Source: JACKNG01 sp040904625
Lineage (GTDB): Bacteria > Pseudomonadota > Gammaproteobacteria > Ga0077536
Direction: 5' to 3'
Length of the DNA: 11,915 bases
Assembly (NCBI GenBank): GCA_040904625.1
Contig: JBBDTC010000031.1
Span: 1 to 11,915 of the forward strand
A model generated the notes under the pieces. That model saw only the letters and a program-made list of their open reading frames with translations, had not been told where the DNA came from and did no database searches. Position numbers and translations under genes: made by a program. Positions 6,910 through 11,915 of this stretch are shown here, one piece after another (within the stretch, counting starts at the first letter, position 1; each line of letters begins with the position of its first letter).

Positions 6910-7704
6910 ATGCTCAAGGCCTTGATTTTCGACGTCGACGGAACGCTGGCCGATACCGAGGAGGTGCACCGTCTCGCCTTCAACCACATTTTCGCGGAAT
7001 TCGGCCTGGGCTGGAACTGGACCCCGGAGCTCTATCAGGAACTGCTCGCCATTTCTGGCGGTCGCGAACGCATCGCGGCTTTTGGTCAGGATCTCCGTCA
7101 ACGTTTCAACGACGAGCGCGAGTTCCGACAATTCGTCATCGCCACACATCGCGCCAAGACGCGCAAATACGCCGCCATGCTGACCGAGGGAGAAGTGCGC
7201 CTGCGCCCGGGGATACGGCGCCTCATGGACAGTGCCCGCGAAGCTGGCATCGTGATGGCGATCGCCACGAGTTCGGCGCGGTCGAACGCCGAAACCCTGC
7301 TTGACAACAATCTGCCACCGGGCTGGCGTGACTGGTTTGCGGCCATTGAAACCTGTGATTCGGTGGCGACCAAAAAGCCGTCGCCGGCCGTCTACGACGC
7401 CGTGCTGGACAGGCTGTCGATCCCGGCGGCCAACGCCATCGCACTGGAAGACACCCGTAACGGGATGCTCGCGGCGACGGCGGCCGGCATCGGGACCGTG
7501 ATCACGACCCACCGTTTCACGCGTGGCGACGATTTCGCCTCGGCGCTGCTGGTCGTCGACAGCGCCGGCGAAGCCGATCAGCCTTTCACCGTCGCCGCCG
7601 GTGACGCCCACGGCCGCAGCTATCTTTCCCTCGAATTGTTCGATGTGCTGCTCGAGGACCAGGCCATGTCCCTACCACAGCCACAGGTCCGCAAATCCGC
7701 CTGA
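6910..7704 (+). CDS. HAD superfamily (subfamily IA, CbbY/GPH-like) phosphatase
   Basis: The 264-residue product has all four HAD motifs. Motif I is IFDVDGTLADT with nucleophile D8 and general acid/base D10. Motif II is IATSS (118-122). Motif III is the lysine pair K155/K156 before PSP. Motif IV is ALEDTRNG with E180/D181. The N-terminus MLKALIFDVDGTLADTEEVHR.AF and a helical cap at about 17-95 are typical of CbbY-like enzymes, which hydrolyse small phosphorylated sugars (xylulose-1,5-bisphosphate for photosynthetic CbbY). No rubisco genes are in the window and the substrate cannot be assigned. ATG 6910 fits the family start; a GTG two codons earlier (6904) is also in frame, and no clear Shine-Dalgarno sequence decides between them. 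oxyR follows on the same strand after 68 bp, so co-transcription is possible. Confidence 0.92.
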   Translation: MLKALIFDVDGTLADTEEVHRLAFNHIFAEFGLGWNWTPELYQELLAISGGRERIAAFGQDLRQRFNDEREFRQFVIATHRAKTRKYAAMLTEGEVRLRPGIRRLMDSAREAGIVMAIATSSARSNAETLLDNNLPPGWRDWFAAIETCDSVATKKPSPAVYDAVLDRLSIPAANAIALEDTRNGMLAATAAGIGTVITTHRFTRGDDFASALLVVDSAGEADQPFTVAAGDAHGRSYLSLELFDVLLEDQAMSLPQPQVRKSA

Positions 7705-7726
7705 CCGCACGATGAGGCCGGAGCGG

Positions 7727-7741
7727 GGGCCGCAGCGGCCC
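7727..7741. repeat. GC-rich hairpin in the HAD-oxyR spacer
   Basis: GGGCCGC and GCGGCCC flank a single A, which can fold as a 6-bp stem with a CAG loop. There is no T-run after it on either strand, so it is not a standard intrinsic terminator. It stands 16 bp before the oxyR ribosome binding site and might cause pausing or mark a processing point between the two genes. Confidence 0.35.
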
Positions 7742-7756
7742 GGGCGCGGCAAATTC

Positions 7757-7761
7757 GGAGG
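7757..7761 (+). promoter_or_regulatory. Ribosome binding site of oxyR
   Basis: GGAGG lies 11 bases before the ATG at 7773, somewhat farther than usual. No in-frame start codon lies closer, and the encoded N-terminus (MTLTELRYVVAVAR) matches the LysR family start, so the ATG at 7773 stands. Confidence 0.6.
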
Positions 7762-7772
7762 CACTTCGTCCG

Positions 7773-8699
7773 ATGACGCTGACCGAACTTCGTTACGTCG
7801 TCGCAGTCGCCCGGCATCGTCACTTCGGTAAAGCAGCGGAGGCTTGTTTCGTGAGCCAGCCGACCTTGAGTGTCGGCATCCGGAAACTCGAAGACGAACT
7901 CGGTGTGCGTCTGTTCGAACGCACCCGCAGCGATGTCATCATCACGCCCATCGGCGAGGCCTTGGTAGCGCAGGCACGCGAAGTCCTCACTGCCGCCGAA
8001 GCACTGCGTGACATGGCGGAAGCGGCGCAGGATCCGCTCGGCAGCCAGCTCGTCCTCGGCGTAATCTACACCGTCGGGCCCTATTTGATTCCGCGGCTCA
8101 TCACCGCACTCAAGGCGCGTGCACCGAAACTCACGTTGATCGTACGCGAAGGCTTCACGGACGAACTCGCCGAGCAGCTCCGCGGCGGCGAGCTCGATTG
8201 CGCCATCATGTCCCTGCCTTTCCGTGATCCGCGCCTGGTGTCGCGTCCGCTGTACGAAGAACCCTTCACGGTTGCCGTACCCAGGGACCACCCACTCGCA
8301 GGGCGCGACGCCATCAGTGCCGGCGACCTCGCCGGAGAGACGCTGCTCCTGCTCGGCGCGCGCAACTGCTTCCGCGAACAGGTCATCGAGGCCTGCCCGG
8401 CCTGCATCACCCCGGACGACAGCGCCGCAGGAGAAATGCAGAAAACCCTGGAAGGCAGTTCGCTGGACACCATCTGCCAGATGGTCGCGGCGGGTGCCGG
8501 AGTGACCGTGGTGCCGTCGACGATGCCCCTGAACGAAGATCTGGGCCGCCACATCGTGTACAAGCCATTCGCAGCGCCCGCCCCCGCGCGTACCATCGCA
8601 GCATTCTACCGTCGCGGCTTCGCCCGTCCGGAACTCATCAACTGTATCGCACAGTCGGTACACGACGCCGAACTCGGCGGCGTTCACTACGTCGATTGA
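7773..8699 (+). CDS. oxyR: OxyR, LysR-family hydrogen peroxide-sensing activator
   Basis: The 308-residue protein has a LysR winged helix-turn-helix at about 1-60 (TELRYVVAVARHRHFGKAA, then SQPTLSVGIRKLEDELG) and a periplasmic-binding-like regulatory domain from about 90. Two cysteines fall exactly at C199 and C208, the positions that form the peroxide-induced disulfide in E. coli OxyR, in the context RNCFREQVIEAC. The conserved T100-V101 region after GVIYT and the AGAGVTVVPSTM segment also fit. A third cysteine, C211, lies three residues after C208 and is absent from the E. coli protein. OxyR normally activates catalase, alkyl hydroperoxide reductase and Dps genes; none is next to it here. 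The gene follows the HAD phosphatase and converges on degQ, 19 bp between the stops. No clear OxyR-type ATAG repeat array was seen upstream of the HAD gene. Confidence 0.93.
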   Translation: MTLTELRYVVAVARHRHFGKAAEACFVSQPTLSVGIRKLEDELGVRLFERTRSDVIITPIGEALVAQAREVLTAAEALRDMAEAAQDPLGSQLVLGVIYTVGPYLIPRLITALKARAPKLTLIVREGFTDELAEQLRGGELDCAIMSLPFRDPRLVSRPLYEEPFTVAVPRDHPLAGRDAISAGDLAGETLLLLGARNCFREQVIEACPACITPDDSAAGEMQKTLEGSSLDTICQMVAAGAGVTVVPSTMPLNEDLGRHIVYKPFAAPAPARTIAAFYRRGFARPELINCIAQSVHDAELGGVHYVD

Positions 8700-8718
8700 C
8701 TCCCCGACCCTCGGTTCG

Positions 8719-10089
8719 TCACTTGATGACCAGGTAGGCGGCCTGATTGCCGCGGTGAACACTGAGCAGGAGTTGACCGGGAACCTGGTTGACGACCTCG
8801 ACAAACGCGGCCACAGATGGCGTCGGCACCCGGTTGACGGAGCTGATGATGTCGCCGCGGCGCAGCCCGGCCCGCCATGCCGGGGAATGCTGGGCGATGT
8901 CATAGACCATCACACCGCGGAGACGCCCATAGGCGGGAGAGTCCTTAGGGATCTCGCCGACCGTGGTGCTGGCCATGCGTTCATTCTTGAACGGCTTGTC
9001 GACCACGGCTTCGCTTTGGGCGCCGATCTCGACCCTGGTCTTGCCCGGTTTACCGTCCCTCAGATAGGCGATTTCCACGGTCTTGCCGACCCGTGCGAGG
9101 CCGATCCGGGTGCGCAGCTCCGCGGCATTGGCCAACTTGCGCTGGTCGAAATGGGTAACGACATCGCCCGGCATCAAGCCCGCCGCAGCTGCAGGCGATG
9201 CAGGCATGACGCTGGTGACGACCGCCCCTTCATTGACCGCGAGCCCGAAGGCCAGCGCGAGATCCGGATTCAGATCCTGGAACTGCAGGCCGAGGAAGCC
9301 CCGGCGGACTTCGCCGAAGCTGACCAGCTGCTCCATCACTGCGCGCGCCATGTTGATGGGGATGGCGAAGCCGATGCCGATGTTGCCGCCGCTGCGCGAG
9401 AATATCGCGGTGTTGATCCCGACCAGCTCGCCGCGCAGATTGACCAGTGCGCCCCCCGAGTTGCCCGGATTAATCGACGCATCGGTCTGGATGAAATCCT
9501 CATAGTCGAGACCGAGCCCGGAGCGCGCCAAGGCGCTGATGATGCCCGAGGTTACCGTCTGGCCAAGGCCGAACGGATTACCGATGGCGACGACGAAATC
9601 CCCCACGCGCAGCGCATCCGAGTCGGCCAGTTCGATGGCGGTGAGATTCTCCGCCGGCACACGCACCACGGCGACATCGGTATCCGGATCACTGCCGATG
9701 AGTTCGCCTTCGAGATCGCGCCCATCACGCAGATTGACGGTGATCTCGTCGGCATTGGCGATCACGTGATTATTGGTCAGGACGAGGCCGCGTTCGGCAT
9801 CGACGATGACACCTGAGCCCAGGCTCTGGGTCTTGCGCCGCAAAGGCCGATCGGGAACGTTGAAGAATCGCCGGAAGAAGGGGTCGTTGAACAGCGGATT
9901 GGTCCGCAACTCGACATGGCCCTCGGTGGCGATATTCACAACCGCCGGAGTCACGCGTTCGAGCATCGGTGCCAGGCTGGGCAGGGGCTCGCCGTCGGCG
10001 ACGGCGGGAAGCACGGCGAACGCCGGCCCCGCCCCGAGCAGGGCGGCGATCAGGATCAGTTGTTTCAGAATCGAGCAGGACGTGGGCAT
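8719..10089 (-). CDS. degQ: DegQ-type periplasmic serine protease (trypsin-like, two PDZ domains)
   Basis: The 456-residue protein starts with a signal peptide (hydrophobic core about 8-24, likely cleavage after AFA25), followed by a trypsin-like domain and two PDZ domains (about 262-355 and 378-456). The catalytic triad is visible as H108 in LTNNHVI, D138 in DTDVAVV and S211 in NPGNSGGAL. HtrA/Deg proteases degrade misfolded periplasmic proteins. The loop after the first strands (about 57-88) is short compared with DegP, and two PDZ domains exclude the single-PDZ DegS, so DegQ is the best label; bacteria with one such enzyme may use it for DegP work too. ATG 10089 has no strong ribosome binding site but gives a proper signal peptide. 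coq7 lies 63 bp upstream on the same strand with no visible terminator, so the two may share a transcript. The gene converges with oxyR. Confidence 0.93.
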   Translation of the reverse strand: MPTSCSILKQLILIAALLGAGPAFAVLPAVADGEPLPSLAPMLERVTPAVVNIATEGHVELRTNPLFNDPFFRRFFNVPDRPLRRKTQSLGSGVIVDAERGLVLTNNHVIANADEITVNLRDGRDLEGELIGSDPDTDVAVVRVPAENLTAIELADSDALRVGDFVVAIGNPFGLGQTVTSGIISALARSGLGLDYEDFIQTDASINPGNSGGALVNLRGELVGINTAIFSRSGGNIGIGFAIPINMARAVMEQLVSFGEVRRGFLGLQFQDLNPDLALAFGLAVNEGAVVTSVMPASPAAAAGLMPGDVVTHFDQRKLANAAELRTRIGLARVGKTVEIAYLRDGKPGKTRVEIGAQSEAVVDKPFKNERMASTTVGEIPKDSPAYGRLRGVMVYDIAQHSPAWRAGLRRGDIISSVNRVPTPSVAAFVEVVNQVPGQLLLSVHRGNQAAYLVIK

Positions 10090-10152
10090 GGCTTGCGTCA
10101 GCGTTGCGATGTAGGGTCGCTGCGATTCTATCGTGCCCGCCCGGACTTCGAC

Positions 10153-10794
10153 TCAAATCCAATACGCCAATTTGGTCATGACCCTGGCGTGCCCGGCCAT
10201 TGCGACACGGGCCAACCACGGCAGGCGCATGGCACCACCGGCCCGGGCCGCATCAGCGTGCCGCGCTTCGTCGTCACGCATGGCGCGCACCACCGCGCGG
10301 CTGCGGCGATCGTTGCCGGGCAGTGCGGCCAAATGCCCCTCCAGATGGCGCACGACCTGCCTTTCGGTTTCCTCGACGAAGCCCAGGCTGACCCGGTCGC
10401 TGAGCGCGGCCGCGCTCATGCCGATGGCCAGTGCCCCGACGAACCAGCCGGGATCGAGCCGGCTCGGACGGGCATGCAGTTCATCCAGGCGGGTTCGGCA
10501 CCACAGCAGGTGATCGCCTTCTTCGGCCGCAGCGCGCTCCAGCGCGGTGCGGGTCGCCGGCTGGCGGGCCAGGAGCGCCTGACCCAGATAGAGCGCCTGC
10601 GCGCAGACCTCGCCGGCATGATTGACCCGCATGAGGCCCGCCGCATGCCGCCGTTCGGCAGGCGAGAAGGCCGCCTCATCGGCGACGTCCGCGGCAGGAT
10701 AGGGGCGATTCTGGCGCAATCCGCTACGCGTGGCTGCCCGCAGCAGCCCATCGAGGCCGACCAGCACGCGGTCGCAGGCGGACAGTTCACGCAT
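10153..10794 (-). CDS. coq7: Coq7, 2-polyprenyl-3-methyl-6-methoxy-1,4-benzoquinone monooxygenase
   Basis: Coq7 is the membrane-associated diiron hydroxylase of late ubiquinone biosynthesis; it replaces UbiF in many proteobacteria. All predicted iron ligands are present in the 213-residue form: E62 (NHAGEVCAQALY), E92 and H95 (EEGDHLLWC), E144 (EETERQVVRHL), and E176 and H179 (DDEARHA). The hydrophobic segment near 117-133 (WFVGALAIGMSAAALSD) and the SDRVSLGFVEETE block are typical. ATG 10794 (MRELSACDRVLVGLD) is chosen because Pseudomonas Coq7 (about 215 residues) begins at the equivalent place. Longer starts at 10881 or 10932 would overlap the rplM promoter and add Arg/Gly/Ala-rich sequence. 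No clear Shine-Dalgarno precedes it. The gene is divergent from rplM and is followed by degQ. Confidence 0.94.
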   Translation of the reverse strand: MRELSACDRVLVGLDGLLRAATRSGLRQNRPYPAADVADEAAFSPAERRHAAGLMRVNHAGEVCAQALYLGQALLARQPATRTALERAAAEEGDHLLWCRTRLDELHARPSRLDPGWFVGALAIGMSAAALSDRVSLGFVEETERQVVRHLEGHLAALPGNDRRSRAVVRAMRDDEARHADAARAGGAMRLPWLARVAMAGHARVMTKLAYWI

Positions 10795-10880
10795 CCGGGA
10801 AAGCGTCGCAGCGCCCCCGCCGGGTGCCGCCCGCTGCAAGGCCAAGGGCCCTAAATACCGCCAAAAGAAGGGGTTTCGCA

Positions 10881-10909
10881 TTGACACCCCAGGGGACTCT
10901 CCGTACCAT
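10881..10909 (+). promoter_or_regulatory. Sigma-70 promoter of rplM-rpsI
   Basis: A perfect -35 box TTGACA (10881-10886) is followed by a 17-bp spacer and TACCAT (10904-10909), four of six matches to the -10 consensus. A start near 10916 gives a leader of only about 25 nt before rplM. The spacer begins with CCCCAGGGG (10887-10895), a short inverted repeat. This is the best promoter match in the window and fits a highly expressed ribosomal operon. Confidence 0.8.
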
Positions 10910-10941
10910 TGCGCCTCTTTTTTCCAGCCCATTCAGCAATG

Positions 10942-11370
10942 ATGAAAACTTACACCGCGACGCCGTCCACGATCAAACGTGACTGGTACGTCGTCGACGC
11001 GACCGATCAGGTGCTCGGCAGGCTTGCCAGTGAAGTCGCACTGCGCCTGCGCGGTAAGCACAAAGCCCAGTTCACGCCGCACATGGACACCGGCGATTAC
11101 ATCGTCGTCGTCAATGCCGGTAAGATTCGCGTCACCGGCAACAAGACCGAAGACAAGATGTACTACCGCCACTCCGGCTACATCGGCGGCATCAAGGCAA
11201 TCAACTTCGCCAAACTGCGCGACAAATCGCCGGAGACCATCATCGAACGCGCGATCAAGGGCATGTTGCCGAAAGGACCGCTCGGCCGCCAGATGTTCCG
11301 CAAGCTCAAGATTTACGCTGGTCCCGAACACAACCACACCGCGCAACAACCGATCCCTCTGGAATTCTGA
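10942..11370 (+). CDS. rplM: 50S ribosomal protein L13
   Basis: The 142-residue product has exactly the length of E. coli L13 and its hallmarks: KRDWYVVDATDQVLGRLASE (8-27), LRGKHKAQFTPHMDTGDYI, VTGNK, SGYIGGIK, and IKGMLPKGPLGRQMFRKLK near the C-terminus. L13 is an early-assembly protein of the large subunit. Two ATG codons are adjacent (10939 and 10942); the second gives the standard MKT start. The Shine-Dalgarno is weak. In E. coli, L13 represses its own operon through the mRNA leader. Here the leader predicted from the promoter is short (about 25 nt), so whether the same control exists cannot be told. rpsI begins 4 bp after the stop. Confidence 0.98.
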   Translation: MKTYTATPSTIKRDWYVVDATDQVLGRLASEVALRLRGKHKAQFTPHMDTGDYIVVVNAGKIRVTGNKTEDKMYYRHSGYIGGIKAINFAKLRDKSPETIIERAIKGMLPKGPLGRQMFRKLKIYAGPEHNHTAQQPIPLEF

Positions 11371-11374
11371 CCCC

Positions 11375-11770
11375 ATGCCAGCAGCAGAAATCTTCTACAG
11401 CACCGGTCGCCGCAAGACCTCCTCCGCACGCGTGTTCCTGACCCGCGGCAGCGGCAACATCATCATCAACGGCAAACCGGTGGATGAGTATTTCGGCCGC
11501 GAGACGGGCCGCATGATCGTCCGCCAGCCGCTCGAGACTGTCGCCATGGCGCATGATTTCGACATCAAAGTGAGCGTCGACGGCGGCGGCACCACCGGCC
11601 AGGCCGGCGCCATCCGCCACGGCATCACCCGGGCCCTGATGGAATACGACGAAACGCTGCGCCGCCCGCTGCGCCAGGCCGGATTCGTTACCCGCGACGC
11701 GCGCGAAGTCGAACGCAAGAAAGTCGGTTTGCACAAAGCACGCAAGCGCCCGCAGTACAGCAAGCGCTGA
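11375..11770 (+). CDS. rpsI: 30S ribosomal protein S9
   Basis: The 131-residue product matches S9 (E. coli 130 residues). It has FYSTGRRKTSSARVFL at 7-22, the IIINGKPVDEYFGRE segment, GGGTTGQAGAIRHGITRAL, and the basic tail KKVGLHKARKRPQYSKR, whose terminal KR reaches the ribosomal P site. The tail is complete. The gene starts 4 bp after the rplM stop, the usual rplM-rpsI operon arrangement. The next feature on the same strand is a tRNA gene, about 92 bp on, and no standard intrinsic terminator separates them. Confidence 0.98.
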   Translation: MPAAEIFYSTGRRKTSSARVFLTRGSGNIIINGKPVDEYFGRETGRMIVRQPLETVAMAHDFDIKVSVDGGGTTGQAGAIRHGITRALMEYDETLRRPLRQAGFVTRDAREVERKKVGLHKARKRPQYSKR

Positions 11771-11774
11771 AGCA

Positions 11775-11812
11775 CCTGCATGCAGGGCCAGCCCCGTTCA
11801 AGGCACTGGCCC
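11775..11812 (+). other. Inverted repeats after rpsI, possible weak terminator or processing hairpin
   Basis: A perfect 12-bp palindrome CCTGCATGCAGG (11775-11786) overlaps a 7-bp stem GGGCCAG (11785-11791) and CTGGCCC (11806-11812) with a 14-nt loop. Neither is followed by a T-run, so a standard intrinsic terminator is not supported. They may stabilise the 3' end of the rplM-rpsI message. Confidence 0.35.
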
Positions 11813-11822
11813 GCGCCGCAAA

Positions 11823-11851
11823 TTGCACTCGGCGCACAGAATCGATAGCCT
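11823..11851 (+). promoter_or_regulatory. Possible promoter of the tRNA-Gln gene (weak)
   Basis: TTGCAC (11823-11828) and TAGCCT (11846-11851) are separated by 17 bp, and the -10 box ends 11 bp before the tRNA. Each matches the consensus at only three of six positions, so readthrough from rpsI with processing is equally possible. Confidence 0.25.
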
Positions 11852-11862
11852 GAGAGCCATCT

Positions 11863-11915
11863 TGGGGGATCGTCTAATGGTAGGACAGCGGACTCTGACT
11901 CCGCCAGTCTAGGTT
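11863..11915 (+). tRNA. tRNA-Gln (anticodon CUG), 3' part cut by window edge
   Basis: The acceptor 5' strand TGGGGGA is followed by a D-arm with TCTAATGGTAGGA and by an anticodon stem GCGGA/TCCGC enclosing the loop CTCTGAC, so the anticodon is CTG, read as glutamine. The sequence then reaches the variable region and the first bases of the T-arm (ending AGGTT) before the window ends. About 20 bases, including the 3' acceptor strand, are missing. The start resembles bacterial tRNA-Gln genes, which open with TGGGG. Confidence 0.92.

Noticed and set aside
7620..8903. 427-codon minus-strand open frame over oxyR
   Set aside because: It spans oxyR antisense and runs into flanking genes on both sides. 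The plus-strand product is unmistakably OxyR.
8755..9816. 353-codon plus-strand open frame inside degQ
   Set aside because: It is antisense to the DegQ protease and PDZ domains; its Asp/Gly/Arg-rich sequence is the usual shadow pattern.
9916..10854. 312-codon plus-strand open frame over coq7
   Set aside because: It is antisense to coq7, whose six iron ligands are all present on the other strand.
10795..10932. 46-residue N-terminal extension of Coq7
   Set aside because: It would overlap the rplM promoter, and the known Pseudomonas Coq7 starts at the position equivalent to 10794.
11775..11812. Rho-independent terminator after rpsI
   Set aside because: The hairpins have no T-run on the plus strand and the loop of the longer one is 14 nt.

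Overview
The window is chromosomal DNA from a GC-rich gammaproteobacterium (roughly two-thirds GC by eye). The indicators are zapE, coq7, a two-PDZ DegQ-type protease, an OxyR with both redox cysteines at the Escherichia coli positions, and the rplM-rpsI ribosomal operon. Genus cannot be read from the sequence; a member or relative of the Chromatiales/Ectothiorhodospiraceae is a reasonable guess. Nearly all of it is ordinary, tightly packed coding sequence. I see no insertion sequence, CRISPR array, integrase or toxin pair.

Layout, left to right. (1) 1-1069, minus strand: the N-terminal receiver domain of a response regulator that runs off the left edge; a 40-codon ORF just upstream of it that carries the best ribosome binding site nearby; a clear minus-strand intrinsic terminator; and a 68-residue hypothetical gene whose AT-rich promoter holds three copies of an 8-bp motif. 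(2) zapE on the minus strand, then about 290 bp without a convincing gene. (3) 2501-5351, plus strand: a membrane sensor phosphatase (dCache-HAMP-SpoIIE/PP2C) followed by a YugP-type membrane zinc peptidase, probably one operon. (4) A minus-strand PA0069-type radical SAM gene, convergent with that operon, then about 470 bp of intergenic DNA. (5) A HAD-family phosphatase followed by oxyR on the plus strand. (6) degQ and coq7 on the minus strand, convergent with oxyR. (7) rplM-rpsI on the plus strand from a strong sigma-70-like promoter, then a tRNA-Gln(CUG) cut by the right edge.

Functionally the window mixes housekeeping genes (ribosomal proteins, ubiquinone synthesis, cell division ATPase, periplasmic quality control) with signalling and stress genes (receiver, sensor phosphatase, membrane peptidase, OxyR). 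zapE, degQ and rplM-rpsI are neighbours in E. coli as well, so the genes between zapE and degQ here look like a lineage-specific insertion or rearrangement in a conserved neighbourhood. The most interesting parts are the small gene with its repeat-bearing promoter, the phosphatase-peptidase pair, and the odd 5' end of the response regulator. No obviously new large system is visible.
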